A stretch of DNA of 5,226 nucleotides from Deinococcus fonticola. Lineage in GTDB: Bacteria; Deinococcota; Deinococci; Deinococcales; Deinococcaceae. Position numbers and translations under genes: made by a program. Below are positions 5,129 to 5,226 of the stretch, in pieces (within the stretch, counting starts at the first letter, position 1; every line of letters starts with the position of its first letter). The stretch is taken from the NCBI RefSeq assembly GCF_004634215.1, contig NZ_SMMH01000072.1:1-5226 (forward strand), in the 5' to 3' direction. A model generated the notes under the pieces. It was not told where the DNA came from and ran no database searches. It was given only the letters and a program-made list of their open reading frames with translations.

Positions 5129-5186
5129 ACGTCCCCGATAGGGGACAATTTCTGTTTATGACGACAAAAATAGTCTTCGGGGACGT
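5129..5186. repeat. inverted repeat ACGTCCCCGA / TCGGGGACGT
   Basis: Perfect 10-bp arms lie at 5129-5138 and 5177-5186. The left arm overlaps the 5' stem of the terminator hairpin and the right arm overlaps the hairpin at 5178-5192, so the RNA could fold in two mutually exclusive ways, one enclosing the ATG at 5158. Confidence 0.55.
5131..5157 (+). terminator. rho-independent-like terminator after the GIY-YIG gene
   Basis: GTCCCC-GATA-GGGGAC forms a perfect 6-bp, GC-rich stem with a tetraloop, 18 bp after the stop codon. It is followed by AATTTCTGTTT, a moderate T-rich tail. The arrangement is good but the tail is interrupted. Confidence 0.65.
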
Positions 5187-5226
5187 GCCCCGACTCTACC
5201 AGAATGTCCGGCCCTTCCTCAGCGCC
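5158..5226 (+). CDS. start of an unidentified gene, cut by the window end
   Basis: From ATG 5158 an open frame of 23 codons runs in phase to the last base: it starts [20 protein letters not shown] and ends LSA. Most codons after the fifth end in G or C, as in the genes of this window, which supports real coding. There is no clear Shine-Dalgarno at normal spacing; AGGGG at 5140-5144 is 13 nt away and inside the preceding hairpin. A second hairpin, CGGGG-ACGTG-CCCCG (5178-5192), lies within the first dozen codons. Too little is present to name a family, and the start could be farther downstream. Confidence 0.4.
   Translation, partial: MTTKIVFGDVPRLYQNVRPFLSA

Noticed and set aside
1..5226. CRISPR array, tRNA or rRNA genes
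   Set aside because: No regularly spaced direct repeats and no recognisable tRNA or rRNA sequence were seen on reading both strands.

Overview
This window reads as accessory DNA, most likely a plasmid or genomic island, from a GC-rich bacterium. Deinococcus or a close relative is my best guess. The clue is that two separate genes (579 and 4621) each have a -10 hexamer of the form TANNNT exactly 6 nt before the ATG and no usable Shine-Dalgarno sequence. That is the leaderless-mRNA layout known to be common in Deinococcus. The assignment is inferred from this style and not from any marker gene.

Layout: 1-544 holds no convincing gene but has a cluster of TGTCCCA-type inverted repeats that may be the relic of a mobile-element end. 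545-2413 is a regulator/exporter operon: a TetR-family repressor (579-1133) overlaps by 16 bp a 12-TM major facilitator exporter of the MefA-like DHA3 type (1118-2413). A perfect 24-bp palindrome lies between the -35 and -10 of the only promoter I can see, so the repressor very probably controls itself and the pump. 2414-2661 is a mosaic of possible insertion-sequence debris. 2662-3865 is a complete 1204-bp IS4-family insertion sequence with perfect 24-bp terminal inverted repeats, an intact DDE transposase (D99, D181, E278) and a folded leader that could mask the transposase start. No flanking target duplication is visible.

The right part is a site-specific recombination module. A serine resolvase (3876-4433, minus strand) lies next to a three-subsite res locus (about 4447-4575) ordered III-II-I away from the gene, as in Tn3/gamma-delta. 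Diverging from it is a gene (4621-5112) for a small stand-alone GIY-YIG-superfamily protein of the T5orf172/MUG113 type. Its promoter abuts res site I, so resolvase binding could influence it. The window closes with a hairpin terminator and the probable first 23 codons of another plus-strand gene.

The operon looks like inducible efflux of an unknown small molecule. The resolvase/res pair looks like plasmid-multimer or cointegrate resolution, with the GIY-YIG protein as a linked passenger of unknown role. The most unusual points are the exact operator/promoter/leaderless-start fit, the well-preserved res architecture next to a GIY-YIG gene, the altered resolvase E-helix motif, and the IS without target duplication inserted 10 bp beyond the resolvase stop codon.
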